Positions 1 to 8,039 of a DNA stretch of 32,534 nucleotides are shown here, one piece after another. The translations under genes and the position numbers were made by a program. The stretch is taken from NCBI GenBank assembly GCA_947625805.1, contig CANQPT010000018.1, forward strand, positions 1 through 32,534, given 5' to 3'. Origin of the DNA: an uncultured Clostridia bacterium (lineage in GTDB: Bacteria; Bacillota; Clostridia; Oscillospirales; CAG-272). Position 1 is the stretch's first letter. Every line of letters starts with the position of its first letter. The notes beneath the pieces are model-generated. The model made no database searches. It saw nothing but the letters and a program-made list of their open reading frames with translations, and had not been told where the DNA came from.

Positions 1-381
1 CAGAAAGAAAACAATCCGCTCTCTTTCGCCCTTCTCCCCATATTTCTTGCAGAGTTGACAGTTCTGCGAAAAATAGAACGACAGACAGCCGCATTCCTGA
101 TGGATGCGGCTTTAGTATTGCCTGTCTTTCTCATGATTAACGAATATCCGTCTGTGTTTTTCTTTTCTGCTGTATCTCTCTTAAATTGGGTCATTCAAGG
201 GGGGTCCACCGTGAACCGGGGCTGGGGCCACCTCGTCCTCGCAAGTTGCGTATCGCTCGTTTCGCCGTAAAACGGCAAAAGCTCGCTTACTTCACTGCTC
301 GTCCTCTCCCCACAAAGTCTGACGACTTTGCGGGGACCCCGATTAGAGTATAATATCCCCTTGGCGGCGCAGATATATTTT
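1..381. other. Non-coding left edge
   Basis: I see no convincing gene here. The stretch holds a hairpin (AGCCGCAT at 87-94 pairs with ATGCGGCT at 104-111), a weaker stem built on GTTCT/AGAAC near 61-78, and the copy of the dispersed palindromic repeat annotated separately. A minus-strand ATG at 41 opens a frame that runs off the left edge after 13 codons. It has no strong ribosome binding site, so I do not call it. The element probably continues to the left, since no integrase is visible inside the window. Confidence 0.5.
234..340. repeat. Dispersed palindromic repeat, copy 1 (intergenic)
   Basis: About 107 bp, roughly 86% identical by eye to 5373-5478 inside the relaxase gene. It contains two hairpins: a small one (GCCGT, AAA loop, ACGGC) and a strong one (CCCCACAAAGTC with GACTTTGCGGGG, one mismatch). 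It ends in GGACCCC, and a matching GGGGTCC lies at 201-207, so this copy may be bounded by short inverted ends spanning about 201-340. Compared with copy 2, the closing pair of the small stem changes from T-A to C-G, which keeps the pairing. Confidence 0.8.
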
Positions 382-642
382 TCAGTCTGTCAAAAAATAC
401 CGGTTCGAAGTCGCCCCGCCATTATCCCGGTAGTGCGGCTCTTTCCGTATCAGACCGGCTTTTTCAAGGTCGCGGATTGCCCGTTTGACCGTGGAACGGG
501 ACAGCGATAGATCGGTCGCCATGCGCTTGATCCCCGGCCACGCTTTCTGTTCGGCGTCGCACCGGTCGTGCAGATAGAGATAGACCAGCTTTGCTCTGTT
601 TGGCAACTCTCCGTTTTGATACAGCTTTTCAAAATAAGGCAA
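382..642 (-). CDS. Helix-turn-helix (HTH_36-like) DNA-binding protein
   Basis: An 86-aa winged-helix protein. The recognition region around residues 34-62 (PGIKRMATDLSLSRSTVKRA followed by IRDLEKAGLI) matches the HTH_36 type found in replication initiators and small ICE regulators. I place the start at a TTG, because AGGAGG lies about 7 nt upstream and overlaps the virD4 stop codon (TAG/AGGAGG). That makes it the last, translationally coupled gene of the primase-virD4-HTH group. A role in element regulation or replication is inferred from family and position. Confidence 0.75.
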   Translation of the reverse strand: MPYFEKLYQNGELPNRAKLVYLYLHDRCDAEQKAWPGIKRMATDLSLSRSTVKRAIRDLEKAGLIRKEPHYRDNGGATSNRYFLTD

Positions 643-653
643 ACACTCACCTC

Positions 654-2468
654 CTATGGCGTCCGCAGCTTGTTGTGCGGTCTTGGCGGTTCGTTCTGCT
701 CGCTCATCACGGCGCCGCCGGATGAACTCTCTGTCTTTGGTTTGGTTTTCGTTCTCGTTTTCGGCTTCTCCTCCGGCACATGGATCGGAGGAGGCGTCCC
801 GCCGCAGATAGCCGTTTCAATGATTTCCTTGCTGGTGTATTCCACCTTGCGAGAACCTTTGTCGGCTACGGTATAGGGCTTTTCGTCAAAATCGATGCCC
901 CATTTAGTGAACAGCTTCAGCTTGGAGATAAAGGGGTGCGTTCCGGTTTTCATTACGATAAAAGAGCCCTTCTTCATGGATTTCAACTCGTCCGCCGTCA
1001 TCAGCGGCCGCTCGGTCATTTGCAGGCTTTGGGACGGATCGTTCTTGCTCCGGCTGACCGAACCGGTCATCACCGTGCGGGAGCCGAGCGCCTTGGAGAT
1101 CACCTCGGCGGTTTCCGAGGTCGGCGCGAAACCGCCTGCAATAGTTACCTGGCAGTTGTCTTGGATGATGGCGGCGCCTTCCGCTCCGTAGTTTTTCTGA
1201 AGTTGCTGGTAGCTCTGGATGATGGAAACAATGCTCATTTTACGGGAGCGGCTGGCGCTGTACATAACCTCCGCCGAACTGATGGGCGGAAGGGAGCCGA
1301 ACTCGTCGCAGTAGAACATGACACGGTTATTCAGCGCCCCGCCGTTTTCATCCGCCACGGTCAGGATTTCCCGGTACATCTGCTGGATGAGCAGACTCAC
1401 CATGAAGAAGGTGTTCGGATTTTCCTCCGGGAGTACGATAAAGACGGCGCATTTTTCTTTGCAGAACTTCTCCGCGTCGATGGCGGTATCGAAGCAGAGG
1501 ATTTGCTCCAGCTCCGAATCAAGGAACGCATTCAGCCGTGACATCGCCGTGGACATGACCGACTGCATGGCTTGGTCGGAGGTATTGAGCGCCGCGCCCG
1601 CGAACCACCGCGCTTTGTGTTCGGGCGGCAGGCGTTCCATGAGAAGCTGGAACTGATTCTTGCCCTTGATGCCCGACGGCGCAAGTAGGTCTTGGATCAG
1701 CTTGAACACCGACACGATATGCCGCTGGGCGGGCGGCGCATACTCGGCAATCAGCAGGATCACCGCCGTGAGCAATCCCTCTGCAGCGTCGTAGAAGAAG
1801 GCGTTTTGCCCGTAGGCCGAGGCGTCGCCATCGCCCACGATCAAGGTCTTGGCTATGATCTTGGCGTACTTTTCCGCCTTTGCCCGATATGCGAGGTTGT
1901 CCGGTTCTTTCTTGCTGGCGTCTATATACTTATTGACAAGGTGCAGAAGGTTGTTGCCGTCCGATTTGGTGGGATTGCGCAGGTCGATGACGGCTACCGA
2001 ATAGCCATATTGTTCTTTGGCAATATTCCCGTAATTTCGATACAGGTCTCCCTTGGTATCGGTTGAGACCCAGCTCATACCGCTGGCACAGGCGTATTCG
2101 AGATTTGGATACAGCCAAAAAGCGGTCTTGCCGCAGCCCGCCGCGCCGATCATCATGGTGTGGACGTCGCCGGTATCCACCAGGGCAACAGTTTTCCCAT
2201 GCTTCTTTTGACAGCCGACGATCACGCCCTGCGGCAGATGAAGGTCTTTTCCTTTGGCGGCTCTCCATGCCTTCGGCTCGAACGGTACGAATTTGTATAT
2301 GCGGTGCAGCTCGCCTTTGGACGAAAACCTTGCCGTTCCGTGCTGGCCGTCGCCCACCGTCTTTGACTTGATGCCGTTGAGGTTATACAGGTGCGAGGCA
2401 AGCGTTAAGCCGCCGATGACGGCGAACATAGTCGCCGCTACGATCATCAGGAGAATTGGATTTCCCAT
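654..2468 (-). CDS. virD4: VirD4/TraG-family type IV coupling protein
   Basis: A 604-aa ATPase that would bring the relaxase-DNA complex to the mating channel at the membrane. The N-terminus has one clear membrane segment (ILLMIVAATMFAVIGG). Walker A is GAAGCGKT at residues 108-115 and Walker B is MFYCDEF at about 384-390, both typical of the family. I chose the ATG at 2468 rather than a start 20 codons upstream because GGAGG sits 7 nt before it and the protein then begins at the membrane segment. It overlaps the end of the primase gene by 22 bp. The C-terminus is a Lys/Thr/Pro/Glu-rich tail, as in other TraG proteins. Confidence 0.95.
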   Translation of the reverse strand: MGNPILLMIVAATMFAVIGGLTLASHLYNLNGIKSKTVGDGQHGTARFSSKGELHRIYKFVPFEPKAWRAAKGKDLHLPQGVIVGCQKKHGKTVALVDTGDVHTMMIGAAGCGKTAFWLYPNLEYACASGMSWVSTDTKGDLYRNYGNIAKEQYGYSVAVIDLRNPTKSDGNNLLHLVNKYIDASKKEPDNLAYRAKAEKYAKIIAKTLIVGDGDASAYGQNAFFYDAAEGLLTAVILLIAEYAPPAQRHIVSVFKLIQDLLAPSGIKGKNQFQLLMERLPPEHKARWFAGAALNTSDQAMQSVMSTAMSRLNAFLDSELEQILCFDTAIDAEKFCKEKCAVFIVLPEENPNTFFMVSLLIQQMYREILTVADENGGALNNRVMFYCDEFGSLPPISSAEVMYSASRSRKMSIVSIIQSYQQLQKNYGAEGAAIIQDNCQVTIAGGFAPTSETAEVISKALGSRTVMTGSVSRSKNDPSQSLQMTERPLMTADELKSMKKGSFIVMKTGTHPFISKLKLFTKWGIDFDEKPYTVADKGSRKVEYTSKEIIETAICGGTPPPIHVPEEKPKTRTKTKPKTESSSGGAVMSEQNEPPRPHNKLRTP

Positions 2469-3376
2469 GCTTCTTCCTCCGTTTCTGTTTGTTCTTCTTC
2501 GGGCGGATTTCTCAGTTCTTCGTTCCAATCCTTGCCCTGCGGGATTTCAATTTCGTACTTGTAGCCGTTTGTAAACAGCTTTTCGGCAATTCTGTGCGCT
2601 GCCGCCTGACCTGGCTTGTCGCTGTCGAGGCAGAGGTGGATTTTGTTTATCTGTGGGTGCTGTTTGAGGGTATAAAAAAGCGCCCGGTCTGCGACCGAGC
2701 AGAGGGCAACGTAACTGTGCCGCTGCCAACCGGGTTTGTGCATCGAAATATACGAAAGCATATCGATCGGCGCTTCAAAAACATAGAGCCGGTTGCTTGT
2801 CCCAATACAGTGAAAACTGTACTCCGGCTCGCTGCCGGATTCGTTTCCCTTGTAGCTGCTCTCGGTGCCGGAGCCGCGCTTGGAGATATGGCGTATCTTT
2901 CCCGTTTCATCTTTTCCGACAAACACGACATTGTGATACTTGGCGTCTTCGTAGATGAGTCCAGCGTGAGCGAAGTGGTTCAGTACCTCCCGGTCGATCC
3001 CGCGGTACTTTAACAGATAGGCGTACACACGGCGCATATTGTTGTTTCGCATCGGCGGGACGAGCTGTTTTTGCTCTTTAACCACGGGCGGCGAAGCGGT
3101 CAGCGTTCCTCCGCTTTCTCCGAGCAGATAGTCCATCGCTTCCGGATAGCTTTTGTTATAAAACCTTCGCACAAAGTCGATGGCGTCGCCGCCGACCTGC
3201 TCATATTGATGAAACCACAGGTTTCCCCGGACGGTGACCTTCTGCCCGCCGTCCAGCCATTCGTATTCCTTGCCGGAGCGTTTGAGGGTCTCTCCTTGGG
3301 AACGGAGCAGCTCGGCGATGTTAGTCTGGCGCGCCCGGTCCTTTTGTTCGTCTGTGTAGTGAATATACGTGGACAT
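2447..3376 (-). CDS. DUF3991/Toprim primase-like protein
   Basis: A 309-aa protein with the layout of ICE-encoded DUF3991 plus Toprim proteins, thought to act as primases during conjugative DNA synthesis. The N-terminal third has a CHC2-like fold signature (GNLWFHQYEQVGGDAIDFV). The C-terminal half carries Toprim acidic motifs: FEAPIDMLSY and LCLDSDKPG. The ATG at 3376 is preceded by AAAGGAG with about 10 nt spacing. The open frame continues upstream to 3742, but that part is antisense to abiEi and is not real. Its promoter was not found. Confidence 0.85.
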   Translation of the reverse strand: MSTYIHYTDEQKDRARQTNIAELLRSQGETLKRSGKEYEWLDGGQKVTVRGNLWFHQYEQVGGDAIDFVRRFYNKSYPEAMDYLLGESGGTLTASPPVVKEQKQLVPPMRNNNMRRVYAYLLKYRGIDREVLNHFAHAGLIYEDAKYHNVVFVGKDETGKIRHISKRGSGTESSYKGNESGSEPEYSFHCIGTSNRLYVFEAPIDMLSYISMHKPGWQRHSYVALCSVADRALFYTLKQHPQINKIHLCLDSDKPGQAAAHRIAEKLFTNGYKYEIEIPQGKDWNEELRNPPEEEQTETEEEAWEIQFS

Positions 3377-3430
3377 GGATTCTCGACTCCTTTCTGTATG
3401 CAAATATTTTTTGAAATTTTTGGCGTGGAT

Positions 3431-3478
3431 ATTTACAACTATGCACTTATAGATTATAATAAGAGCGTAGTTGTAAAT
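3431..3478 (+). promoter_or_regulatory. abiE promoter nested in an operator palindrome
   Basis: A near-consensus sigma-70-type promoter: TTTACA at 3432-3437, a 17-nt spacer and TATAAT at 3455-3460. A 14-nt inverted repeat, ATTTACAACTATGC (3431-3444) and GCGTAGTTGTAAAT (3465-3478), has one mismatch. Its left arm covers the -35 box and its right arm sits on the expected transcription start. AbiEi proteins are known to repress their own promoter by binding inverted repeats, so this is very likely the AbiEi operator. Confidence 0.85.
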
Positions 3479-3493
3479 CGAGGTGTTGTGAAT

Positions 3494-4093
3494 ATGGATT
3501 CTGAATATTTCAATCTGCTTGAAAAAATGCTGAAGGAAAACAACGGGATTCTCCGAACGAAAGATGTTTCCGCCGCACGAATCCCAAGAACCTATCTGAG
3601 CCTGTTTGCTCAGAAGTATTCCCTTGACAATATCCAGCGCGGCGTCTATCTTGCCCCGGACGCTGCTGCCGATGGAATGTATCTGCTGCAATGCACATTT
3701 GAGCGAACCGTCTTTTCCCACGAAACAGCGCTTTTTTTGCACGATCTCACAGACAGAGAGCCTATGCGGTACACAGTCACGGTAAAGGCGGGCTACAATC
3801 CCGCAGGGCTAATTGCGCAGGGTGTCAAAGTGTATAAAATCAAAAAAGAGTTGTTTGAACTCGGTATTACCAAATTAAAAACGCCGTTCGGCCGAACGGT
3901 GAGAGCGTATGATCGCGAGCGCACAATCTGCGATGTGATCCGCAGCCGAAATACTATGGAATTTCAAACTGTGCAGGGTGCGCTGAAGCAGTATATCTCC
4001 GAAAAAAACAAAAATCTGCCTCTTCTTATGCGATATGCAAAGAATTTTCACATTGACCGTATTCTGAATCAATATCTGGAGGTGCTGCTATGA
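3494..4093 (+). CDS. abiEi: AbiEi-family antitoxin / transcriptional regulator
   Basis: A 199-aa protein matching the AbiEi antitoxins of the type IV abortive infection system: an N-terminal winged-helix part (residues 1-50, with ILRTKDVSAARIPRTYLS) followed by the AbiEi C-terminal domain (YTVTVKAGYNP, TPFGRTVRAYDRERTICDVI). In this family the protein counteracts the nucleotidyltransferase toxin and represses its own operon. Start ATG 3494 follows GAGGTG by 8 nt. Its stop overlaps the toxin start by 4 bp (ATGA). The module runs opposite to the flanking transfer genes and looks more AT-rich than they do, consistent with separate acquisition. Confidence 0.9.
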   Translation: MDSEYFNLLEKMLKENNGILRTKDVSAARIPRTYLSLFAQKYSLDNIQRGVYLAPDAAADGMYLLQCTFERTVFSHETALFLHDLTDREPMRYTVTVKAGYNPAGLIAQGVKVYKIKKELFELGITKLKTPFGRTVRAYDRERTICDVIRSRNTMEFQTVQGALKQYISEKNKNLPLLMRYAKNFHIDRILNQYLEVLL

Positions 4094-4938
4094 TTTCTAC
4101 ATCCCGTCAATTAAAAGACCTTGTTCGCAATCTGTCCGTTGAAAAAAAGGCAGAGGCACACATTCTTATTCGGAATTACATGATGGAACGGTTTCTTGAG
4201 CGGGTTTCCCTGTCTGCATACAAAAACAGTTTTATCCTGAAAGGCGGTATGCTGGTAGCGGCTATGGTGGGTCTTGATTCCCGGACAACAATGGATCTGG
4301 ACGCAACCGTCAAAGGATTTGATGTCGGTGTAGATTCCGTGAGCAAAATTGTAAAGAATATCCTTTCAGTAGAAATTAACGATGGCGTATTATTTGCGGT
4401 CAAATCAGTTTCCTCCATTATGGATGAGGCGGAATATCCGGGCGTTCGGGTATCCCTTGAAACAATTTTTGACGGTATGAGAACGCCGCTGAAAATCGAT
4501 ATTTCCACGGGAGATGTGATTACGCCTGCCGCCGTTCAATACCGTTTCAAATTGATGCTGGAAAACCGCTTTATCGATGTTTGGGCATATAATCTCGAAA
4601 CGGTTCTTGCCGAGAAAATGGAAACTGTTCTTGCTCGCGGCGTAACCAACACGCGCATGAGAGATTTTTACGACATCTATATTTTGACGCTTCTGCAGAC
4701 GGATAATATTCGGTCTGAGATTCTAAAAGATGCGATTCAAGCCGTCATGAACAAACGCGGTTCTGAGAAACTTCTGCCTGATGCGAAACTAATTTTAAGT
4801 GAAATTGCAGAAAATGAAACGATGCAAAAACTGTGGCAGAATTACCGCAAGTCATTCAGCTATGCTGCCGATTTGGAATATGACGCTGTGATGAAAGCAT
4901 TGAGCGACCTCTTTAGACGCATTGGTTTCATGCTATAA
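4090..4938 (+). CDS. abiEii: AbiEii-family nucleotidyltransferase toxin
   Basis: A 282-aa protein of the DUF1814/AbiEii nucleotidyltransferase family. Motif I reads SRTTMDLDATVKG, with the Asp pair that binds metal and nucleotide. The second catalytic Asp lies in PLKIDISTGD, and a helical motif LAEKMETVLARG is typical of the family. In phage-infected cells AbiEii-type enzymes halt growth by modifying RNA, and the module also stabilises mobile DNA. Translation is coupled to abiEi by the ATGA overlap. The gene converges on the relaxase gene at a shared hairpin. Confidence 0.9.
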   Translation: MISTSRQLKDLVRNLSVEKKAEAHILIRNYMMERFLERVSLSAYKNSFILKGGMLVAAMVGLDSRTTMDLDATVKGFDVGVDSVSKIVKNILSVEINDGVLFAVKSVSSIMDEAEYPGVRVSLETIFDGMRTPLKIDISTGDVITPAAVQYRFKLMLENRFIDVWAYNLETVLAEKMETVLARGVTNTRMRDFYDIYILTLLQTDNIRSEILKDAIQAVMNKRGSEKLLPDAKLILSEIAENETMQKLWQNYRKSFSYAADLEYDAVMKALSDLFRRIGFML

Positions 4939-4942
4939 CGCA

Positions 4943-4978
4943 AACTGCACGGTCACCCCATATGCTGACCGTGCAGTT
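4943..4978. terminator. Bidirectional terminator hairpin between abiEii and relaxase
   Basis: A perfect 13-bp inverted repeat (AACTGCACGGTCA at 4943-4955, TGACCGTGCAGTT at 4966-4978) with a 10-nt loop between two converging genes. The relaxase stop codon lies within the left arm, so the last relaxase codons form part of the stem. The T-rich tails are modest (ATTTT on the plus side), so efficiency is uncertain. Confidence 0.75.
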
Positions 4979-7256
4979 CCATTTTCTCGGCGATTTTTTG
5001 CCGCAGCTTCTTCTCGATATGCTGCCGGCCGTTTTCCTCCCTCCGTAGGTCATCACGAATGATTTGCGAGAGCCGGGCGATCAGCCGCAGAGCGGTAAGA
5101 CCGACCGGCGCTCTGCCTGTGCCGGGTTGATAGTGTTCCAGCACATACCGGGCGTAGGGATTGCCCTGATCGGCGGAAGCAGTCAACAGTTGAACAGCCA
5201 TGTTGTAATCTTGCGCTACCTCCTGGCCGTAGAGATACATTTTTCCAAGCTGATACTGCGCATACTGATTCTCCTGCTCCGCCGATTGCCACAGCCAATA
5301 AAGTGCCTGCGGCACATACTTCGGGATACCGTCGCCGGAGAGGTACAGCCTGCCGAGCAAATACATCGCCTTCGTCGTCACAAGCTGCGCATCGCTCGTT
5401 TCGCCGCAAGCGGCAAAAGCTCGTTCGCTCCGCTGTTCCTCCTCTCCCCACAAAGTCTGATGACTTTGCGGGGACCCCATGCCTTTCTCCGCCGCCGAGG
5501 TGAGCAGCTTCTCCGCTTCGGCGGTATCTTTTTCGGTCAGCTCTCCCCGCATGAGGATTTTTCCGAACAGATATGCCGCCCACATATTGCCGCTGCCGGC
5601 GGATTCCCGTAAAAGAAAAAGCGCCTTGCCGGTATCGGGATGCTCCGCAAGACCGTCAAGGTGCATCTTGGCGAGTGAGTATTTGGCATAGGAATTCCCT
5701 TGCCGGGATGCCTTTTCAAACAGTTCCTCGGCCCCCGAGAAGTCGGCGTACACGTCCTCGCCCTTGAGGTAGGTCTTGCCCAGCTGATATTGCGCGTATG
5801 GATTCTCCTGCTCTGCCGCCTGCCACAGCCAATGAAGAGCTGTGCCGACGTCCTTTTCGATATCTTCTCCGCGCAGGAACAGCTTGCCGAGCCGGTATGC
5901 GGCGATATCCAATCCTTGAACCGCCGCCAGCGTTAACAGACGAACGGCTTCTGCGGGATCGTACTGTTCCGAGTCACGTTCGAGACAATCTTTTGCCTTG
6001 AAAAAATAGGTCCATGCGGTATCGCTCTGCGAATTTTTCTTTCTGCCGAGTATGAGCTTCGGGCTCGGCTCGGTTTCCGTATCGGAAATCTCCGGCGCAG
6101 GATTGTCATTTTCTTCCGGCGATTCCTCGAAGGTCACATTGTTTGAAAGCAGATGCATCGTCTCCTGTATCACGGCGTTCCGCACCGATTTGAATTCCTT
6201 GTTCTGCGAAAGCGGAATCCGCTCCGGCATGGTATCGGTGTAGGTGCGGATGATTTCCTCCCGCTGCTCGTACCACAGGTCATATAGTCCGACGATACGG
6301 CTGTCCTTCGCCAGCTCGTCCACGATGCCGTTCACAAGATTTTTCGCCCTCGGCGGCAGATATCCATACACCTTTTTACCCTTCGTGCGGGAGAGCGTAT
6401 CGGACAGTTCCTTCAGCATCAGCTCCACGGTTTCGTTGTCATAACCGCCTGTGTTGATCTGCTCCACGATTTCCGAGAGAACATCCCGACTCTCCTGCGC
6501 CAGCGCATTTCGATGTTCGGTCTGCCGGTCGTAGATTTGCAGGAGGTCTTGTTTGAAAATCTCACGGGCGAAAGAGGATTTCAAACGGTGCAGACCCTGC
6601 TCGGTCATATACGGTTCTTTGCCTGCCGAGTAGGCCACGATATGCACATGAGGGTGGTGGGACTCGTTGTGAAAGGCGGCGTACCAGCGCAGATCAGGCA
6701 GCGGGATTTTCATCGACTCCGCCATTTCTTTTGTGTGACTGCGGAGCAGATTCCGCCATGCAGAGCCTTTGTCATAGCCGAGCCGGGCAGCGTCCTCCCG
6801 GCGAAGCGACAGGATTTTGGTGAACACCACGCCCTTGTGTTCCGCCACTTCCTTTGCCACGGCGGAGAGGTTGATCGGCACATCGCTGTCGGTAAACAAA
6901 CCGTGTGCGCCGGTTTTCTCCACATGAGGGCGCATGGCGATGTAGTCCACATAGTTTTCCCGCTTGCCGATGAGGTCTACTTTTTCTTCGATAGCGCGTG
7001 AGATAAATTCGGAAGCTGCGCCTTTGGTTTTACTTTTTTCGTAATCCTGATACTCGAAACTGTCCTTCATGTCCGGGTAGTCCGAGAGGATTTGCCCGAT
7101 CAGCTTCTCCTGCGCTTTGGTTGCGGGGAGAGACTTCCACGAGTCGTCCAGCTTCTCCACGCCGTCCCGTGTAGCAATATATTTGACGAGATTTTCCGAA
7201 TGTTTTCCCTCTGCGTTCGCCTTGAGGTACCGCCACTTGAAGATGATTTTCGCCAT
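4953..7256 (-). CDS. MobP-type relaxase with C-terminal Sel1 repeats
   Basis: A 767-aa protein. Residues 1-260 form a relaxase domain of the MOBP class (MobP3-like), which nicks oriT and leads the strand into the recipient. The metal-binding histidine motif is HNESHHPHVHI at 196-206. A linker with helical segments follows. From about residue 415 to the end come six or seven Sel1-like repeats (forms such as YQLGKTYLKGED), probably a protein-binding solenoid. Within them, at about residues 593-628, lies a foreign segment encoded by the dispersed palindromic repeat, between AAEKG and AMYLLGRLYL; the frame is kept. The gene starts 3 nt after the stop of the upstream relaxosome gene, with AAAGG about 10 nt before the ATG. 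Confidence 0.9.
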   Translation of the reverse strand: MAKIIFKWRYLKANAEGKHSENLVKYIATRDGVEKLDDSWKSLPATKAQEKLIGQILSDYPDMKDSFEYQDYEKSKTKGAASEFISRAIEEKVDLIGKRENYVDYIAMRPHVEKTGAHGLFTDSDVPINLSAVAKEVAEHKGVVFTKILSLRREDAARLGYDKGSAWRNLLRSHTKEMAESMKIPLPDLRWYAAFHNESHHPHVHIVAYSAGKEPYMTEQGLHRLKSSFAREIFKQDLLQIYDRQTEHRNALAQESRDVLSEIVEQINTGGYDNETVELMLKELSDTLSRTKGKKVYGYLPPRAKNLVNGIVDELAKDSRIVGLYDLWYEQREEIIRTYTDTMPERIPLSQNKEFKSVRNAVIQETMHLLSNNVTFEESPEENDNPAPEISDTETEPSPKLILGRKKNSQSDTAWTYFFKAKDCLERDSEQYDPAEAVRLLTLAAVQGLDIAAYRLGKLFLRGEDIEKDVGTALHWLWQAAEQENPYAQYQLGKTYLKGEDVYADFSGAEELFEKASRQGNSYAKYSLAKMHLDGLAEHPDTGKALFLLRESAGSGNMWAAYLFGKILMRGELTEKDTAEAEKLLTSAAEKGMGSPQSHQTLWGEEEQRSERAFAACGETSDAQLVTTKAMYLLGRLYLSGDGIPKYVPQALYWLWQSAEQENQYAQYQLGKMYLYGQEVAQDYNMAVQLLTASADQGNPYARYVLEHYQPGTGRAPVGLTALRLIARLSQIIRDDLRREENGRQHIEKKLRQKIAEKMELHGQHMG
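5373..5478. repeat. Dispersed palindromic repeat, copy 2 (inside relaxase CDS)
   Basis: A 106-bp homologue of 234-340 lying wholly within the relaxase reading frame. It holds the same strong hairpin (CCCCACAAAGTC/GACTTTGCGGGG around TGAT) and the same small stem (GCCGC, AA, GCGGC). It breaks a Sel1 unit between its helix end (AAEKG) and the start of the next repeat (AMYLLGRLYL), adding about 36 residues. It has no stop codon in the relaxase frame or in another minus frame. Confidence 0.85.
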
Positions 7257-7259
7257 CGG

Positions 7260-7664
7260 TTAGGTACCTTTCTGGAATTTCACGGCGTCCTCCATGCGCA
7301 CAGAGCCGTGCAGGCGCCGCACTTCCTCCACGCACATCCCGCGCAATCTTGAGAGGGTGTCCGAATCAATTTCGTTATTCGCCGCCGTGACATGGAGGTT
7401 CATCGACAGCTCCACCGCCAATTTGAAGAGCAAACTTGCCATCCGATTCTCCAAACTGTCCAGCGTTCCTTTCACCGTGGAGACAATGACATTCGGAAAA
7501 TATCCTCGGTAATCATTCGCCGTCAGGTAACCTGCGTAGAACAGGATCGCTTTTTCAATAAACTCCGAACGGCTCTTGCAGTCGTCGTCACGGTATAATT
7601 TCTCCACTTTTTTGAGCGTATCCGGCTGTACCCACAGCGCAAATTTTCTTTTACTATCATCCAC
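7260..7664 (-). CDS. Relaxosome accessory (MobC-like / RHH) protein
   Basis: A 134-aa protein directly upstream of, and almost touching, the relaxase gene. Residues 1-45 look like a ribbon-helix-helix DNA-binding segment (KFALWVQPDTLKKVEKLY, then SRSEFIEKAILFY), followed by a helical C-terminal part. Proteins of this size and position usually bind oriT and help the relaxase. I place the start at a GTG with AGGAGG 8 nt upstream. The assignment as a relaxosome partner rests on position and the weak RHH pattern. Confidence 0.7.
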   Translation of the reverse strand: MDDSKRKFALWVQPDTLKKVEKLYRDDDCKSRSEFIEKAILFYAGYLTANDYRGYFPNVIVSTVKGTLDSLENRMASLLFKLAVELSMNLHVTAANNEIDSDTLSRLRGMCVEEVRRLHGSVRMEDAVKFQKGT

Positions 7665-8039
7665 TTTTTCTTCCTCCTTCCGGCATGAATTTCGCCGTTT
7701 TTGTGCCGCAGCGCCTATGAAAAGCCTTGTTTTATGGGTACATTCCGCACCTCTGACCCCTTTGGGCGAAAATCGGGCGGTTTCTGACCCCTAAACGGAA
7801 AGACGCCAAAATCCTTATGCGGTCGGCGTTGCCGTCTGCTGTGGACTGCGCCGGGGTGCATTTACAACCCCGACGCTTATTCCTGCAACCAAATCGGACG
7901 AGGTATTTTCGCCCGATTTTTGTTTTTTCTCCGTTTTCCCGTACCACCCTCACACGGGCGCGAATTCGCCCGATTCTGCCTGTGGGGTATCCTTACCCGT
8001 CCTTGCTGTGAAAACCGCCACACGGGGCGACAAGGCGGC
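7665..8039. other. Candidate oriT region (non-coding, repeat-rich)
   Basis: A 375-bp gap without a credible gene, just upstream of the relaxosome and relaxase genes, where oriT is commonly found. It contains a direct repeat TCTGACCCCT at 7752-7761 and 7783-7792 (31-nt period); an inverted repeat GGGCGAAAAT at 7764-7773 with ATTTTCGCCC at 7905-7914; a further hairpin CGGGCG/CGCCCG around a CGAATT core near 7956-7972; and GGGTA/TACCC near 7985-7998. These could be binding sites for the RHH protein and the relaxase. The nick site itself cannot be placed from sequence alone. Confidence 0.5.

Noticed and set aside
55-270. 71-aa plus-strand open frame at the left edge
   Set aside because: It has no ribosome binding site, runs through a hairpin and into the palindromic repeat, and shows no recognisable domain.
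3071-3493. Long N-terminal extension of abiEi
   Set aside because: The upstream part is antisense to the primase gene. A promoter, RBS and ATG lie at 3432-3494, so the true protein starts at 3494.
3377-3742. N-terminal extension of the DUF3991/Toprim primase
   Set aside because: It would overlap abiEi antisense and the abiE promoter. AAAGGAG and an ATG at 3376 give the normal start for this family.
5053-5583. 176-aa alternative minus-strand frame in the relaxase gene
   Set aside because: It is a shadow kept open by the GC-rich Sel1 repeats and the palindromic element. The relaxase frame carries the conserved Sel1 pattern.
7732-7953. 73-aa minus-strand frame in the oriT region
   Set aside because: It has no good RBS and covers the direct and inverted repeats. 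Its composition is Arg/Cys-rich noise.
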